From Tetrastigma voinierianum (Eukaryota; Streptophyta; Magnoliopsida; Vitales; Vitaceae), in NCBI GenBank assembly GCA_016808115.1, contig JAEQBH010000034.1, forward strand, positions 186,001-250,000: DNA of 64,000 nucleotides. The letters run 5' to 3'. How positions within the stretch are numbered: the stretch's first letter is position 1; the number at the start of each line of letters is the position of its first letter. Shown piece after piece: positions 23,540-36,005 of the stretch. Under the pieces are notes generated by a model. It ran no database searches and was not told the origin of the DNA. It was given only the letters and a program-made list of their open reading frames with translations. Both the position numbers and the translations under genes were made by a program.

Positions 23540-25760
23540 TAAACTATTAAAAATCAATTTTGTTTCAAAGATACGCTTTTCATCAGACAAAGATAGCCTA
23601 TCCCTTCCAATCTTCTCGTGATATCAAGATCGGCGTACGATTCTCCGATTAACTTCAACTGGTAAAACTTCTTCTCTGGGCAGTATGAACTGTGAATCGG
23701 TATAGTCAATAGTATTCGTAAGCAATCCATACATTCGAAAAACAAGAATCCATCATTTTCAAATACCTAACACTTCACCGCTTCTTTTCATCTCCTTTGG
23801 TAAACACTTTCGCCAATCTTTAGCTCGTAAAATAACTCATCCATCAATATCGTGAGTCCATGTTATGTCTCAAAAATTTTTCTGCTTATCACAACAAGAC
23901 TTCAAACAATCATCCGTAATATGTAACTTGTGTAAATCAATAATAAAATCCAAAAAATATCTTCATATTTTTGAAATTGTTCAAATCTACTATCGAGTGA
24001 AGAAATACTGATCAACTATATATAAGAAATAATCAACTCTATAAGATCTTTCACCGAATTTGTAATCTCTTCAATTAGCATTTTCATCAAACCGCTTCTT
24101 TCTCAGAATAATACGCTTTTCACAAAACGTAGGTTCAATTTCATCCGAGCAGCAATTTCTTTGAAGAATAATCCGATCGCATTCAAATCCAATTTCTATA
24201 GTCTCAAAGAAAGAAATAAGTGCTTTCAAATGACTAATAGCAAGATCAATAACTATGTCTTACTCTTTGCAACATTTTACTCACTCTATTAATGGCGTAT
24301 AAAATATCAGACTAAATAACCATGCCAAATAAGAATTCAAAATCCATGATATCCGACAATAAACTTAAATATCCTCAATGTCTTAGAATCATCACTGCTT
24401 CCACCAAGTGAGTTAAAGCAAACTTTAATTTTTAGAGCTTGAAATCTTATCGCCTTTAACACATTCAACTTCGACTTTCCCAACGCAGCTCATGATAATC
24501 TGGGCCATGGGTCAAACCTTACATTATCTTCGCAAAATTTTCCCATCGCCAGAAGATGAAAACAATATATATATGCATTGCATGTAATTCCAAAAAGGAT
24601 TTAGCCTTTAGACAAGCACTGCTGGTATCACAAAGTGCAAGATTAAGACTATGATAAACTTACATGGTGTGTAGGAAAGCTCTCGATTTTACTTAATACT
24701 TTCAGACACCTTTATGCTTTCCTTTCATATTCGAACCGTTATCATAACCTTGACCTCTTAAATCACTCAAGATCAAGTTTAAGTGTTCTTAAAGATTTAT
24801 TAATTCATCAAATAATCCTCATCCCGAGGTATTCCACTTCTTCTTAAATCCTAAAAGAACTCTTCTACCTTAACCGATCATAGAGACATCCACACATCGT
24901 ATTGTGAGAGACATTTGTTCTTCATGATTTATATCCGTGTACAATCAAGCATAACTCCAAAAAATATTTCGCTTCTCTAACTTTTTAATAATCTCGCCTT
25001 TATTTCACTCCGCCAAAGATAAGCATAAATTCATTTTGAATTTTGTGACTAAGATAATGATAATGAATTTCTTTTCCTCGAATCCGCTGAGGTGTTCTTT
25101 TCATTATCGATCAAACTCAACAATCATTTCAATTATACCCAAGATATTTCCATTATTTTATTCATAAATTTTCTCAAGATTCGCGAATGCCAATTATTCT
25201 CGCAAAGAAAGCTAACAAATGTAAACTATTCTCACAAAACTTGTCTCCAAATGTCTCTATCTTTGATTTGATCTTGTAATGCTTATCAATTGTCAAATTC
25301 CTTGTAACTTCCTTCTGGGCCTAATCCATCTTCTCATGTCTCCGCCTCGTGCTCATTACTAGTTTCATGACTTCTTGAGCCTATAATCGATATTTTTCCA
25401 ATCATTAGTTCCTTCATTAGTTAATTGAAAAGTATTTTCCTCGCTTAAATAACTTACAACAAAATCAAAAATACTTTTTTATCCAATGAAATTGGAAAGT
25501 AAACTTCAACCATCAGATAGTCTTCCTACCATTTGATAAATAACGAAAGTGTAATGTGTAGAAGAGAAATGCCTATTTTCCGGTCTTTAGGGAAAATTAT
25601 CCACTTTTACTTTAGAAGGACCTCTTTCACCAACATGTCTATTAAATTTTGATCAATAATTTTCCAATTTCCCTTGACTGTGAATGTCTAGAAGGCAAAG
25701 GAACAACATGCGATCTAAATCATCTGGTTGCTCATTCATATATTTTCTCCAAATTATCAT
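23540..25760 (-). pseudogene. hAT-superfamily transposase relic, ZMYM1-like / TTF-zinc-finger type
   Basis: Read from right to left: a weak N-terminal region near 25700, then LAFA.LE..Y..NNGNIL near 25180, HEEQMSLTIRCVDVSMIG near 24910, LRGQGYDNGSNMKGK at 24775-24715, and HSLNLALCDTSS near 24650. A C-terminal dimerisation-like stretch (RRLEGIGYLCL) is near 23590. RGQGYD...SNM followed by HSLNL is characteristic of plant hAT transposases named ZMYM1-like. Several stops and frameshifts inactivate it. Possible inverted ends near 23376 (cagtctctagctat) and 26690 lack a matching 8-bp duplication, so the element's limits are unknown. Confidence 0.8.
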
Positions 25761-28149
25761 AAGCCGCTTCATTCCTATTTTCCACATTCTTCAAAATTTC
25801 TCATTTGCAATCATTCAAATCTTCTTTTATTTACTAAATTCTCCCCTTTTCATCGATATCTTTTTCATCTTGAAACCTTCTCATATTTCCTTGTCAACAT
25901 TACTTGTATTACTAAGAAATTTGTCCATAGCTCCTACTTCGAGATTGTAAAACTCCTCGCTTCTTTTCTTTCTTTCTTTTTTCATATCCAAACAAATATT
26001 TCTAGTAGACATAATAACTCAATTCAATATCAATTAAAGATCAAACTTTAAATTGGGATCAATAATGATAGAACTCAAGAGAGAATCTTGATATATTTGG
26101 ATCAAACGAACATGTCTTCTTTCTTCGCATTGAACTGCATAATAAAAAATATAAACTAACAAAATTATTATTTGATAGAAAAATATAAAATAATCAAATA
26201 AAATACGTTAAAAAATAAATAATAAATTATTTCATACCTATGATTAGATTATTGAAGATTTTTGTATGTTTGTTTTATCAGCAAAAAAATGAGGAACTCT
26301 AATTTTTTTCAGAAAGAGAAACCCTAATATTTTTTAACGGAGAGAAACTCGGGACAAGTTAAAAATGCTTTTAACTTTTTTAACAAAATAAAAAGAAGTC
26401 ATCACATGTAGCAATCGATAATTCAAGGAGCTTTGCAAAGACATATCATTTGAATGGTGTACCTATGTGAGATTTCCTTTATTGTATTTAAAGTGGGAGT
26501 CTTTTGAGAGCTTTATTGCATTTAACGCAGCTGGAAGTTCACAACCAAATTTTTTTATTATATTTAATTAATTATAAATTATAAATATATATAATATTTT
26601 ATTATTTCAAGTATTTGTTTCTCCAATTATAAAAAGTCGTGGTGGGCTCACTATGGGTCCTAGGTACAGCCTCATCCCGCCTTATAGGCAAGGCTCTGCA
26701 ATCGACATGATGATAGAATATTTACAGTCATCAATTTTTTCCTATTTTTTTAATTTAATCTAAATGTAAAGGTCTTAAGTTTATGTTTGGCATAGAACCA
26801 AGGAATGTGGGATATTGTAACCTGGGTATTCAGATTCCAGGTTTGGGGTTTTAAATAGAGTAAGCGTTTAAGGATATGGTAATGTAAGGCTTTTTGCCAA
26901 TGTAATGAGAGCCACATTTAAGCTATACTGGGAGATTGAAAATATTTCACGTTTTTTTTATATTTTTAAGTATGGTTTAAAAAATATTTTACTGATATTG
27001 TTTTATTTTTCATACTTCAATCATATATTTGTATTTTTTTTTTAAAACCCGTGATAAAAAGGGAAACTGCAAGAGGTGTGTTTTTTTTTTTGTTTTTTTT
27101 CTTTTTTCTAAAAATAGATTGGATATTTTAAACTTATGGACTCCTTATCCGGATTTCACCTCCTAAATAGATTGGACATTTTTCTAAAAACCGCTGTCAA
27201 AGGGTAAACTTAGAGAGCGCTGAAATTGTGTTTTTTGTGTTTTTTAAAATTGTTATTAATAATAGTTTGAAAAATAGGAGGCCTAATTCTAATTTTCTTA
27301 TTTTTTATTGCATGCATTGTAAAAAAAGTGAAATTTTTTTATAATACTTACAATTTAAAATTATTTTATAAAAATGGTACATGTATAAAAATAAACCCCA
27401 GATGGCGCTCATGCATAATCATGAATCTTCAAAAACATTGTATATACCAAATCATGCATATACCAAAACATATAAATATATTAAAACATTTTATGCTAAA
27501 TTTTCAAATATAAAATAATAACATGTATCAATGAGTCCCACAAGATTTATGCCTTTTATATTTCTCTTAGATCGCGCCTAGAATAAATAAAATGGTCAGG
27601 GTAATAGGTCCCGTGGAGTCTCGAGAAGGAGTCAAGGAGCCGATGAACCGAGGTAGCCGATGGATGAAGAAGTTCGATGTACACGCCGAGTACGAGGTCG
27701 CTCTAGCCGAAGTCTACCCCACTGTGTAAAAGCATCAAGGATGGTGTCATCCATGAGGCAAATGTATGGGATGGTAAAGGGTGGACGTAAAATGTGATAT
27801 CTACCGCTATGGATCGCCGGCTCGCGACACCGGATAAGGCACAGCTTGTAAGTGTGTGGAGTACACTATAAAAAAAGTTGTGTAAAGGGAAGGCGATGCG
27901 GTCAATGTGCTGGGGTATGGAAGGTGATGCGCGTATGGGGTATAAACATCTCGAAAGTGAGGGGTGGCATGGAAGGCATTAGCTAGCCAAGTAAGCCTGC
28001 GTACCTAGACCGTTGTCACTGTCTGGACCACGACCTGTCCCACCATCTCGAGCATGACCTCGGCGATCAACTCCCCCTCTCCCTTTACCTCGAATAGGCT
28101 GCATACATGCTGGAGTGGATGACACCGGAGGTTTAATCGATGGTCCATG
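25761..28149. other. AT-rich spacer; right part may be the 3' tail of the PMD gene
   Basis: 25.8-27.5 kb holds homopolymer-rich AT sequence and short chance open frames only. From 27590 to 28149 the base composition turns GC-richer; on the minus strand near 28020-28120 it can encode an R/G-rich stretch (RGKGRGG, RGHARDGGTGRG), a plausible low-complexity tail of the PMD gene upstream on that strand. Confidence 0.4.
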
Positions 28150-30030
28150 TGATGTCAAAGCCTCCCGGCCGTAATTCGGACGATGCGATGGTCTTCCGGA
28201 CCGAGTAACACCAATCGCAATGATGTATGTCGCGACAATGCACCGGGCCGTAGCAAACGAGCGACCGCTATGTCGTGCATGGCAAATGATCCGAGTGAAC
28301 CAAAGAAAGAATTATAATTGCATAATCTATCGACAAAATTAGGTAAAATATTTTTAGAAACACATGACTCTAACTTACCAAAACACGAAGTACCATTCCG
28401 CTTATAGTATGGAACCTCATATATCCTTATGCAAAGGGTGGTGTCATAAAACACCGTAATACGACGATACCACCGCATGTATGGATCATGGAAGTCCATC
28501 AAACCCACCACATAGGCGGCGATGATCTTAGCTTCGCCGTATCCTATAATGCTATGTACGGAGGCATGATAGCCGCCCAATCGCGCCAGGCCGCCACGCA
28601 TCCACTCTATGTAGCTGTTGTTCGTAAGAGCAAGCTAGAGGTATCTCTTGATGTAGCCCAAACTGGCGCAAGACTCACTCTGGACGATGCCACTCAACAG
28701 TCTTGAAACATATGAGCGGTGACATCGTGCGCCAGATATCCTGATCAGCTAAGCAAATATCGGGAAGTTGGTCAACCAACTCTCCGATGTATGGTTGCCA
28801 TAAGACCTACACATTTACCATTGACGTCAAAAACTTTTATGTCAACATGAATGAAATTACTATAGAACCATATACTTTTACATATAATTACCTCGACGGA
28901 GTTTGTGCTTTAGTCGATCTCGACATAAGAGGAGTGACACCGGATGGGTTAAGCACTCGTGTCAAGGTACTTCCCACCTACACCCCAATGCAAAAGTTGG
29001 CTCCGCTCTACCGCTCCGCTCGCTGAACGTCATGCTCAACTGGTAATCCATCGTCTAGACCCTCAACTACGTCACCATTGACATCGTCGTCATGTAAGGC
29101 ATGAGGCAATGGTGGTGCTGGATATGCCGTTGAATATAAAATAAACAGAAATTAAGCAACCTAATTACATAGCTGAAAGTGTATGTAATTACAAAAAAAT
29201 AAATTTACATAATTGTGACGTATGTAATACAACCGCTAATACGTATCTACGCTTGTCGACTCAAAGATAACTCTCGATATGTATGTGCAAGTATTGCACC
29301 ACCCCAACTATAAGTCGATGCATGTGTCAAATCTTGTAGTAGTGGGAGAATGCACAGATGAACATGGACCCCTTCTTGTCCGCAAACAAGAAGGATCCCA
29401 TAAGCGCTAAGATGAACCCACATGCACTTCGCTCCAAATCGACCTCTTCAGCATCAGGTCCTGGGGTGGATAACTGCTGACATAACCACCGGATGGAGAA
29501 ATCAGATCCTTTGAGAGCATCAGCGGGTGGGGTGGACACTGAGCAGCTCACCGCATAACTCTGCAACATTGAGCACACATCCCACGACGCGTCCGCCGAT
29601 ATCGGCGCCAAGGATGATAGCAAATATCCCGTAACGGATCGGCCATCTCTCCGATCACATGAAATGCGGTGTCTCGTGCCACCATCTCTCGACGAGACAA
29701 GTGATAAGCGGCCAATCTATCATGATGTGGCCTAAGCGGTATATACCATAGAATCCTGTGCAAATCACGTATGGACGAATGTGTGGATCCATTCTCCACA
29801 CACTGAGGAAGGCTCTCATTTGATGCCGAGGGCGGAGGACTTCCTGAAACTACAATGAACGAAAAAATCATGTTTATAATTGAATATATATAGATTAGAG
29901 AGTAAAACTGGAATGTTAATTCATGAATAATAAAATACAAACCGCCATGGTCAAATTCAAGGACCTCGTGTCTCGTTTTGCAATACTAAGACGTATGGAT
30001 CCAATGGATCAAGATCATGAAGCCTCGAAC
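28150..30030 (-). pseudogene. Plant mobile domain (PMD) protein gene relic, phosphatase 7 long form-like
   Basis: Read leftwards: exon 1 with DPLDPYVLVLQNETRGP near 30010-29960; exon 2, behind an acceptor near 29856 (tcattgtag), with SIRDLHRILWYIPL and then RWLCQQL and CGFILALMGSFLFADKKG to about 29330; exon 3 about 29130-28895; exon 4 starts at 28806 with VLWQPYIGELVDQLPDIC, then DIWRTMSPLICFKTVEWHRP and VLRQFGLHQEIP, and after a frameshift DPYMRWYRRIT near 28480. This order is typical of the PMD family (MAIN-like proteins), which occurs in host genes and in plant transposons. Introns are still recognisable, but stops and frameshifts suggest a pseudogene, or poor sequence quality. The hAT relic nearby is not clearly linked. 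Confidence 0.8.
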
Positions 30031-30099
30031 GCCATATATATAACTGATCCGAAAGGCACTATATATTAGTAAAAACATTGAGAGATCAGACACAATAAT

Positions 30100-30735
30100 T
30101 AAAGGCACTAAGGTTTTAGGATTTACTGCTTCAAGGTTTTAAGGTTTTACGGTTTAAGGTTTTGCTTCTGGGGGTTTTAAGGTTTTAAGGGTTTCAAGGT
30201 TTTAGGGTTTTACGATTTTAGGGTTTCAAGGTTTTAGGGTTTTAGGGTTAAAATGTCGTTATTTCATGGCTTAAAGGGTTTGGGGGTTTCTTGTCTTACT
30301 ATTTCGTGTTTTATGTTTTAGCGTTTCAAGGTTTCAAGGTTTTGGTGGATTTGTGGTTTTTGTGGCTTTAGGTTTCGTAAAGATTTCAAGGTTTCAAAGA
30401 TTTTGTGGTTTTAGGGTTTTAAAGATTTAATGTCATATGGTTTGGTGGTTTCAAGGTTTTAGGTTTTGCAATTTACGCTTGTTTTAGGTTTGTGGTTTTG
30501 TGGTTTTAGCGTTTAGTGTTTCAAGGTTTCAAGGTTTTGGTTTTGGGTTTTTGGGTTTTGCTTGCTTTTGGTTTTTTGGGTTTTAAGGTTGCTATTTTAG
30601 TGTTTCAAGTTTCAAGGTTTTAGGTTTCAGGTTTCTGTTTCAAGGCTCTACTCGCTTGTGGTTTTGTGGTTGTATGGTTTTAGGGTTTTAAGGTTTTAAG
30701 GTTTTAGGGTTTTAAGGTTTTTGGGGTTTCAACTT
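30100..30735 (+). repeat. Degenerate telomere-like minisatellite (GGTTTTAGG type)
   Basis: More than 600 bases composed of variants of ggttttagggttttaagg and ggtttcaagg. The plant telomere unit TTTAGGG occurs repeatedly, mixed with one-base-longer and mutated units. It is interstitial and imperfect, so it is not an active telomere. Confidence 0.85.
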
Positions 30736-31442
30736 CTTTATGCATATGTGTGTGATATTTGCAACAAAGTCATTAGAAAATTTTAAAAATGTGGCAGTAG
30801 GTCATACAAAAGAGGTTGACAATGGTTTTAGGGTCCGCTTAAACATTACGTCCATATCCCCCCACAAATTCATCTGTATTATAAGTCTAAGTCTAAGTCT
30901 CGGGAAGATAATATCACAAATTTGGTGAAATATAGGTTTCAATATCAACTATCTCCTACCTTTTATTCCCCCACACATTCATCTATATTCTTACCGGTTA
31001 CTGATTGGTCTCTCGACATGTAAGCATGAGATCAATATCGTCAAGGTAGCCTTAGCCGCTACATTATTTGCTAATGGTGTGATTTTAGACAAACCTAGGC
31101 ATAAATGGGAAAACTAAGTACTTCATGCTTTCAATTCATAAATAAGAGTGGATGCGAGATGTATGCAACAATCAATCAAATTTTATTTCAACATATTTTC
31201 TAAATCTTGCGTATAAATTTTATTTCAATCATACGAAATATCTCCCAATTCCCATTTCATAAGGTTAATGTATTATGAGTGAAAGGATTCCTTTATATAT
31301 AATATCATCTTTTTTAACTATCTAAAAAAATAGTAAGGAAGAAAGGAATCTATGGTATAAGATATTTGCATCTCATAGAGTGTTTTTGTAAATGTTCTTA
31401 GTAAAGTATTTTTCCCTTCATCCTTTCAATTTATCATTTCAG

Positions 31443-31595
31443 GGGAAAACAATAATTGGAGAATTTTTTCATGACTTTGAGCTCACAAACTTAACAGCTT
31501 TGTCGCCTTCCGATGGTCGTTATTGGGGTAAAGTCAAGGACTTGGCTCCTTACATGAGTGAATATGGCCTTATCCGCTTTGGAGTTCGTGTTGAG
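31443..31595 (+). pseudogene. Exon of adenylosuccinate lyase (isolated)
   Basis: A 153-bp, 51-codon open segment with acceptor (atttcag) and donor (gtacag at 31596). It encodes ELTNLTALSPSDGRYWGKVK followed by DLAPYMSEYGLI and FGVRVE. This matches the N-terminal part of plant adenylosuccinate lyase, which acts twice in purine synthesis and releases fumarate. The next exons, including the catalytic parts, are not visible downstream to 36 kb. As with the eIF3B exon, it may be a captured fragment or one exon of a gene with very long introns. Confidence 0.8.
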
Positions 31596-33639
31596 GTACA
31601 GTTATTCAAATCTTCATATTACTATCATATTATTGGGTACATTCTCTACATGTGGTGGATCAATACAATGGGACTGGTTTTTCACTTCATCCTCAACTCC
31701 CATTTAATCAATTCAATACTAGTACAATGGGTACAATGGGGATAAAGCATTGAAATGGAATTAGAGATAGTGGAGTGTTACTCTGTGGTAACTGGAAATG
31801 GAGATACATTTTTGTACCTCTTCTTGCTTTCCCTCGTGAATAGAATTTTCAAAACAAGTTATATTCTTCCTCTTTGTTTCAATTCAGCCTCTAAATATAA
31901 CATCAAGAATCTGTTAGATAAGAGCTTCTATATTTCACAATTTTTTTTTCTTTAAGATAGAGCTATGTCTATAGTTCCTAGTCGTGAAGTCGTGGTCGAG
32001 ATTGTTGATAGAGCTTTTTTTTTTTTTTTTTTCTGAAAAAACAAGGGAAACGAATAAAAACACAAAGAAAACAATCAGTTCCTTTTTTCTTTCTTTTTTT
32101 TTCTTCTGAAAAACAATAAAGGAACACTAAACTCAGAGAACAATAAAGAACAACATTTTTGTGTTCTTTGTTCTTCGTATTTTCAAAATCAATTCTTAAA
32201 AACAAATTTCAAAAAACAAGAACCAAATAAACCCTATATTACCTCCCAGACAGCTAGTAATTGAAACACAAGATTTGAAATAAAAATAAACCATGTCCAT
32301 CCGTACTTCTCATGGTAACATTTACATATCTAATATATTTTTGTGTTCTATTCGATCAAGATTCTCGCTACCACGTCGATTTCGGTTTCGTTCCTTCGAT
32401 CAACCCATCAGAAGCTTTTCAAACACTCTTACGGGGGACCACTTCTCAATTTGAAAGCAGAAAGATATAAATGTAGTCAAGACTTTCCCCTTTGACATGT
32501 TGATTCCTTAGGTCATCTATTCCCCTTTTTTCCAAATATGATTGTTTCCTTAGAAAATTGATCCTAACCACTAAGAAAGATCACGAATCACAACATGAAA
32601 CTATAAATTTAACTAGAAACAAAATTTGAAAATAGAAAACACCGGACCACAAACCACATAAAAAAGAAACCAAATACACCTGATTGAATCAAAGAACTAC
32701 TTCAAAACGACATATAGCCATCACAACTTAATAAACCTAATTGAAAGAAAAGGTAAAACCAAATTTGCTGATGAGAATTCCAAGCAACAAGTATGGGCGG
32801 AGACGCCGCGCGTAATACAAAGGACTAAAGAACGAGCAAAATGCTAAAGAAGCCGAATGAGAAAATATGAGGAAAGAAGCCTTAGTTGAATATAAAGACC
32901 AATTGCCACTGTCCAGGACATCGGCATATAACAATGTTTTAACCAATCGGTTTACAACCATGGTAGCAAGATTTGAAACTTCCACCGCTCTGAGTTATGG
33001 TCAACGACTTTCATTTTCTCCACCAAGCGCGAATCCGCAATGTTTTGAAATTCCACTGCCAGAAAGTTATGGTCAATGACTTTTCATTTTCTCCACTTCC
33101 TAAGAACCACGATAATGCATTCGAAATTCCAATTGCCATCACAACTATTAAATCGACTTTTGCGAATCAATCTTGGCAAATATTTTAAACGAAACTAAAT
33201 TTATCTTCTTTTTTCAGAAACTAAGTATTTCCGTACAAAAACTCCGACTTTTATGTCTAAATCTTGGACAAAAAAAAACCTTTTATTTATTTTTACTATC
33301 TCAAAATAATTATATAAATATAAAAAATAATTAAAAATAAATAAAACATGTGAGGTTTTTTTCTTAAAACATATCTAAAAACTTAGGAAACAAATTAAAA
33401 ATATTTTAGTTTTAAAAAAGATTTCTATTTGCCAATAAGACCTATCTCAAGTAGTTAAGATCTTAGGTTAGCATAAAAAGAGAAGAGGTCCAGTGTTGGA
33501 TGTAAAAAAAATTCTATTTTTAGGAAGATCAAAAACAATTTTCAAAATTAAAAAAAAAAAAACAATTTTCGAAAAATATATTTTTCAATAACATTATTAA
33601 AGAAAGCCTTTTACTTTGAAACTATTTTAAATAATTATT
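31596..33639. other. AT-rich spacer with foldback and short duplications
   Basis: A poly-T (32015-32032) opens a region whose words agaaca.aaagaacaac and gtgttctttgttct (32137-32176) can fold into a hairpin, perhaps a decayed MITE. Two related copies of gaaa.tccac.gc...agttatggtca..gactt..cattttctccac lie at 32976-33030 and 33050-33100. I see no gene. Confidence 0.4.
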
Positions 33640-34178
33640 TCATGTCTACTAAAAATTTTTCAATGTAAATTTTATTTTTCATTCAACTTGGACTTCTAAT
33701 TGAAAAAAAATTTAAAATTGTGTCAATACTAAATATTTTTTATTTAATATATTAATTTTCAGTACTGAATAATTTTAATTTTACTTATCAATTAAAATCT
33801 CTTAGTATAATATTTTTCATTTAATAGTTTATTTTAGTACTGAATAATTTGAAATTTTATTTTTCATTCAATTTCGACTTTCAATTGAAAAAAAATTAAA
33901 ATTGTCTCTTTACTCATTTTTTTTTTATTCAACTCTCAAATTTCAGTCTTGAAACAATTTTAAAACAAAATAAATTTAAAACTGTATTAGTATTGAATAT
34001 TTTCATTTAAAATTGAAAAAAAAAATTCAGTATTAAGAAAATTTTAATTATTTTTTTTTCAATTGAAAAATAAAATTTTAAATTATTCGATATTAAAATA
34101 AAATATTAAATAAAAATATTGTACTGGGACAAATTCAAACAAAATTTTAAAATAAAATAAAATTTAAACCGTCTCAAT
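33640..34178. repeat. AT-rich tandem repeat, ~185-bp period
   Basis: Units starting near 33665 and 33850 share attttatttttcattcaa.tt..gactt..aattgaaaaaaaatt.aaattgt, and tagtactgaataattt recurs. The array continues at 35047 (ctgaaattgag...ttgaatgaaattttat), so the 868-bp hAT element has split it. Confidence 0.65.
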
Positions 34179-35046
34179 CAAGGTTTTAAATCTATTTTTA
34201 TTATTTCGATTGGATATCAAAACGGAATATTTCGCTAAGCTGATCGTTTGATGTACTGCTTTGGTGCGGCATATATATATATATATATATAATTTTTAAT
34301 ATAGAGTATTTTGTAACATAATTTATCAAGTTAAAATTATTTTATAATATATTAATTAAAATTAAATTATCAAATAAACATAAATATTTTACTCCAACGA
34401 AGTTTAAATCAATTAAATTAATATAATGTTTAAGCATGTTAATCCCGCATAAATCAACAACAAGTATAAAATATTTAATACAAGTAAATACAAAATAAAC
34501 AAATAAATTCTAAAATAGTAAATCAGCAACCAACATCAAACTCGGGTGTCATCAAACTCATAAACATCAAAATTCCATGCATTTGCAAGGTGAGATGGGT
34601 CAATATCAGCTTCATCATTAGTATAATTTAATTCTTCATCATCTGCTAAGCTCATCAAGCAAACAAAGGCTTCTATTGTCTCCCAATTTAAATCATATCC
34701 ATCAAAAACACCGGGCTCCTCAGAAATCCAATCATCCAACAAATCTATATGCTCCATACTTATAGGATCTAAAAACTCTTTCCCTTTCTTCATAATCCTG
34801 CAAATAACAATAAGAATAATGGTATCTTATAATTGAATCAATTAATATAACATAAATTCAATACAAATATTTCATTTTACCTTTCTCTCGTTCTATTTAA
34901 CACGATACCGGATTCCGACACCTTTCGTGATTCCGGCCGAGCAAAACCAAGACATAGTCCTAATTTTCATGGCATGTTTCGCTCGATTTTTGAACGGACC
35001 GAATATTCTACTGCTCCAAATGAACGGAACGGAATTTAGAACCTTG
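34179..35046 (-). mobile_element. Short hAT element keeping the last transposase exon
   Basis: Terminal inverted repeats CAAGGTTTTAAAT (left) and CAAGGTTCTAAAT (right, reverse complement) match 12 of 13. The flanks gtctcaat (34171-34178) and ttctcaat (35047-35054) match 7 of 8, the duplication size of the hAT superfamily. It encodes only a transposase C-terminal exon, so it is an internally deleted derivative that would depend on another copy's transposase. Confidence 0.8.
34536..34797 (-). pseudogene. C-terminal exon of a hAT transposase
   Basis: An open 87-codon exon starting after an acceptor (tttgcag, complement of 34798-34804). It reads IMKKGKEFLDPISMEHIDLL followed by DDWISEEPG and an acidic tail rich in D, E and N. 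In plant hAT transposases with BED and dimerisation domains, a DPI...ID..D.WI.E tail follows the dimerisation domain. The catalytic domain is absent. It lies inside the 34179-35046 element, whose ends are hAT-like, which supports the call. Confidence 0.6.
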
Positions 35047-35271
35047 TTCTCAATACTGAAATTGAGATCCGAAGTTGAATGAAATTTTATATCTTGTAAG
35101 TACTCTAGCTTACATATTCTACATTGTACATGAATCAAGTACATTAGGAATTGCAAAAAAGTCCACATGTTATGGCTTCTTTGAAAATTTCACACCTACC
35201 TCCAAGGTCTATACAACTCATTAAAGGTTGTAGTACACCACTTCCTAATTGGAGAGTTGAATAGTTTTAGG

Positions 35272-36005
35272 CAGGGTTAAAAATGTCATGAAATATTGAC
35301 GATATATCGTCGATATTTCGAGTGTCGGGCCATCCCAACACAATTTTTGCAAATGAAAATCGTTTCTTGGAAAAATCGGAAAAAATCGCTCAAAATCACC
35401 GATATATCGGTAATTTACCGATATATCCGACACAAAAATGTAGGCTTGTGAAAAAATTTAAAAAAAAACACCCAAATTGGCCTATATATCGGCGATATAT
35501 CAGCCAGTTTTGGTGTTTTTGAGAAATTTTTCAAAAAACAATATTTATGCAATATTCTCAAGTATAGAAAGAAATAAATAAGATGAAGAGATGTGAGAGA
35601 GAAATGAAAAGTCTTTTCTTAATAATTACTATCATTTATCAGATATCTTCCTTAATAATTACTATCATTAATTATTTAGAGAAAAGAGAAGAAGATCAAA
35701 AGACGATTGTAATTCTAATGTCTTCTATCATTAATTATTTGTAGAAAAGAGAAGAAGATCAAGAGACTGCTGAATTCTATGTCTTCTATCATTAATTGCT
35801 ATCATTAATTATTATAAAATTCCCTGGGAAACCAAGACAAGTAAGAGAAATGAAGGTCTTCATTTCATATACATTCAAACTAATTTTGATATATAAATTG
35901 AATATATATTTAAATTTTGAATAATTTGTAAATACCGATATTATATCTCCAATATATCCGTAAAATCAAAGTACCGATCAGTAAAAACCGATATTTTTAT
36001 CCTTG
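35272..36005. mobile_element. Non-autonomous hAT element (MITE) with ATATATCGG repeats
   Basis: Ends CAGGGTTAAAAATGTC (left) and CAAGGATAAAAATATC (right, reverse complement) match at 13 of 16 positions. A perfect 8-bp direct repeat, gttttagg, flanks it (35264-35271 and 36006-36013). No coding capacity. Just inside both ends lie several copies of cgatatatcgg and ccgatatatcc, typical of subterminal transposase-binding repeats in hAT elements. The same repeats mark the larger element at 37872-44244. Confidence 0.88.

Noticed and set aside
23376..26700. Possible inverted ends (cagtctctagctat / cagagccttgcctat) of the ZMYM1-like hAT element
   Set aside because: Similarity is loose and the flanking 8-mers (ctttatag and caatcgac) do not match.
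30100..30735. True telomere end
   Set aside because: Units are degenerate and unique sequence lies on both sides.
33438..33510. tRNA-like SINE (gacctatctcaagtagttaag...gaggtccagtgttgg)
   Set aside because: Suggests A and B boxes, but the B box is poor and no tail or target duplication could be set.
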